From: Carettochelys insculpta
Lineage: Eukaryota; Chordata; Testudines; Carettochelyidae
Length of the DNA stretch: 64,000 nt
Direction: 5' to 3'
NCBI RefSeq assembly: GCF_033958435.1
Contig: NC_134158.1
Coordinates: forward strand, 9,054,337 to 9,118,336
In this document: piece by piece, positions 63,171 through 64,000 of the stretch
How positions within the stretch are numbered: the first letter of the stretch is position 1
How the letters are laid out: each line of letters starts with the position of its first letter
Program-made: the position numbers and the translations under genes
The notes under the pieces: model-generated
The model's input: the letters and a program-made list of their open reading frames with translations, nothing else
Database searches by the model: none
Told to the model about the DNA's origin: nothing

Positions 63171-64000
63171 TCATGATTTAAATAGAGGGGAAAATGATTT
63201 AAATCCAGTTATCCAAAAAGCTAAGACTGACTGGGCTTAGAGTGCACTTAAATTTGGAGTAAGCCCCATTGAACTCGCTGGCAGGTCTGGTGGTAGAGAA
63301 AACCAGCAGAGAATGGGGTTCCTTTGGAAAAGCTGAGTTATACTGAAGTTAAGCTGGGAATAGACTTCCGGCATCGCTGTTATAGTCTGGGGCTGTGAAG
63401 TTCTAAAACAGGCTCAGCAACTTTTCCCAGGCGGAGGGGCTGAAATTTGATCTTTAGGCCTCTAGGTACAGGCCAAGTGCCAGTGGTACTTTTTAAAGTC
63501 ACTAATACTCCTCCTGACAACAGCTTCATTCATAAATCAGCGAAGAGGCAGAGCTTTACTGCGGAGGTGGTGGTTGGTAGCATTAGCTGGCCTTTTGTTA
63601 ACCCACAGGCGGCACGAGGCGGGAGGGGCAGGGCTGAGTTCCCGCCGGGCGTGCCGATGAAAATCTGCTCACATGTCCAGGGTTGATGACCCCTGTTCTA
63701 AAATAAGGGGGCTTGTGTTGTGTAATATAAAATAAGAAAACAACACTCTGTGGCAACTGGCAACTCTAGACTTCTCTTGCTGCAGCTTTCTGTATTGTAC
63801 AGTTGAATGATACCGTGAACTCCTTCATCTCCGGCAGTCTATTAAACAGATCTCTCAAATAAGCGGCATTTTAACCGTAAGTACATTTTAATTACGTTTC
63901 CAGAAGTACAGTATAGTGAAAGGAAATACAGCAAAATACAGTATTAGTTTACCGTGTACAATGCTATGGTTGGTAAATAAAGTACTCTGCCTACATTTTT
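63171..64000. other. 3' flank of gene F
   Basis: 63,600-63,700 looks like a hAT remnant (GGCGGCACGAGGCGGG to GGGTTGATGACCCCTG). 63,830-64,000 is the Tigger-like element also seen at 34,370-34,820. No gene and no clear polyadenylation signal for F except AATAAAG near 63,975. Confidence 0.45.

Overview
The window is vertebrate nuclear DNA, most likely from a turtle (Testudines; a crocodilian is less likely). The grounds are many CR1 LINE copies whose 3' ends read like the sauropsid CR1 family, an RTE-type LINE, several families of short DNA transposons, GC-rich CpG-type promoters, and KRAB domains of the form [13 protein letters not shown], which I associate with turtle KRAB zinc-finger genes. 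There is no prokaryotic signal.

It holds a tandem array of KRAB-C2H2 zinc-finger genes (KZFPs), all on the + strand. I name them A to F. Only the 3' end of A is present (3-728). B (5.3-15.7 kb), C (19.5-28.6 kb), D (31.2-38.4 kb), E (42.8-47.6 kb) and F (52.7-63.2 kb) each show the same layout: a CpG-rich promoter with a non-coding first exon ending at a GT donor, sometimes a small exon carrying the start codon (Met-Glu-Pro-Ala-Gln), a 127-nt KRAB-A exon, a 114-nt KRAB-B exon, and one long terminal exon with 13-22 well-formed C2H2 fingers. The phases of all joins agree, giving predicted proteins of about 876 (B), 677 (C), 646 (D), 670 (E) and 671 (F) residues. The start-codon exon is visible in B, C and F but not in D or E.

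The genes form subgroups. A and B share finger style (Gln at helix position -1), 3' flank and decayed terminal fingers. C, D and E share finger style (Trp at helix position -1 in about half the fingers), 3' UTR and linker. F has classical TGEKPY-type fingers and a shorter linker. KRAB-A exons and promoters are far more alike than introns and fingers. KZFPs as a family are nuclear DNA-binding repressors that usually silence transposable elements via TRIM28. Here the KRAB-A box lacks the canonical Glu-Glu-Trp patch, so TRIM28 recruitment cannot be assumed.

Most of the remaining sequence is transposon debris in introns and between genes: CR1 (twelve or more copies in two subfamilies, one nested in another), an RTE LINE broken by two later insertions, a second non-LTR element, hAT-like elements (one with an 8-bp target duplication), fold-back MITEs, Penelope-like or fold-back repeats, a tRNA-derived SINE, a 43-bp G-rich minisatellite and a GGAT microsatellite. 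I see no structural RNA gene, no CRISPR array and no other convincing protein gene. Exon boundaries are inferred from splice signals and comparison among the copies, without transcript data.
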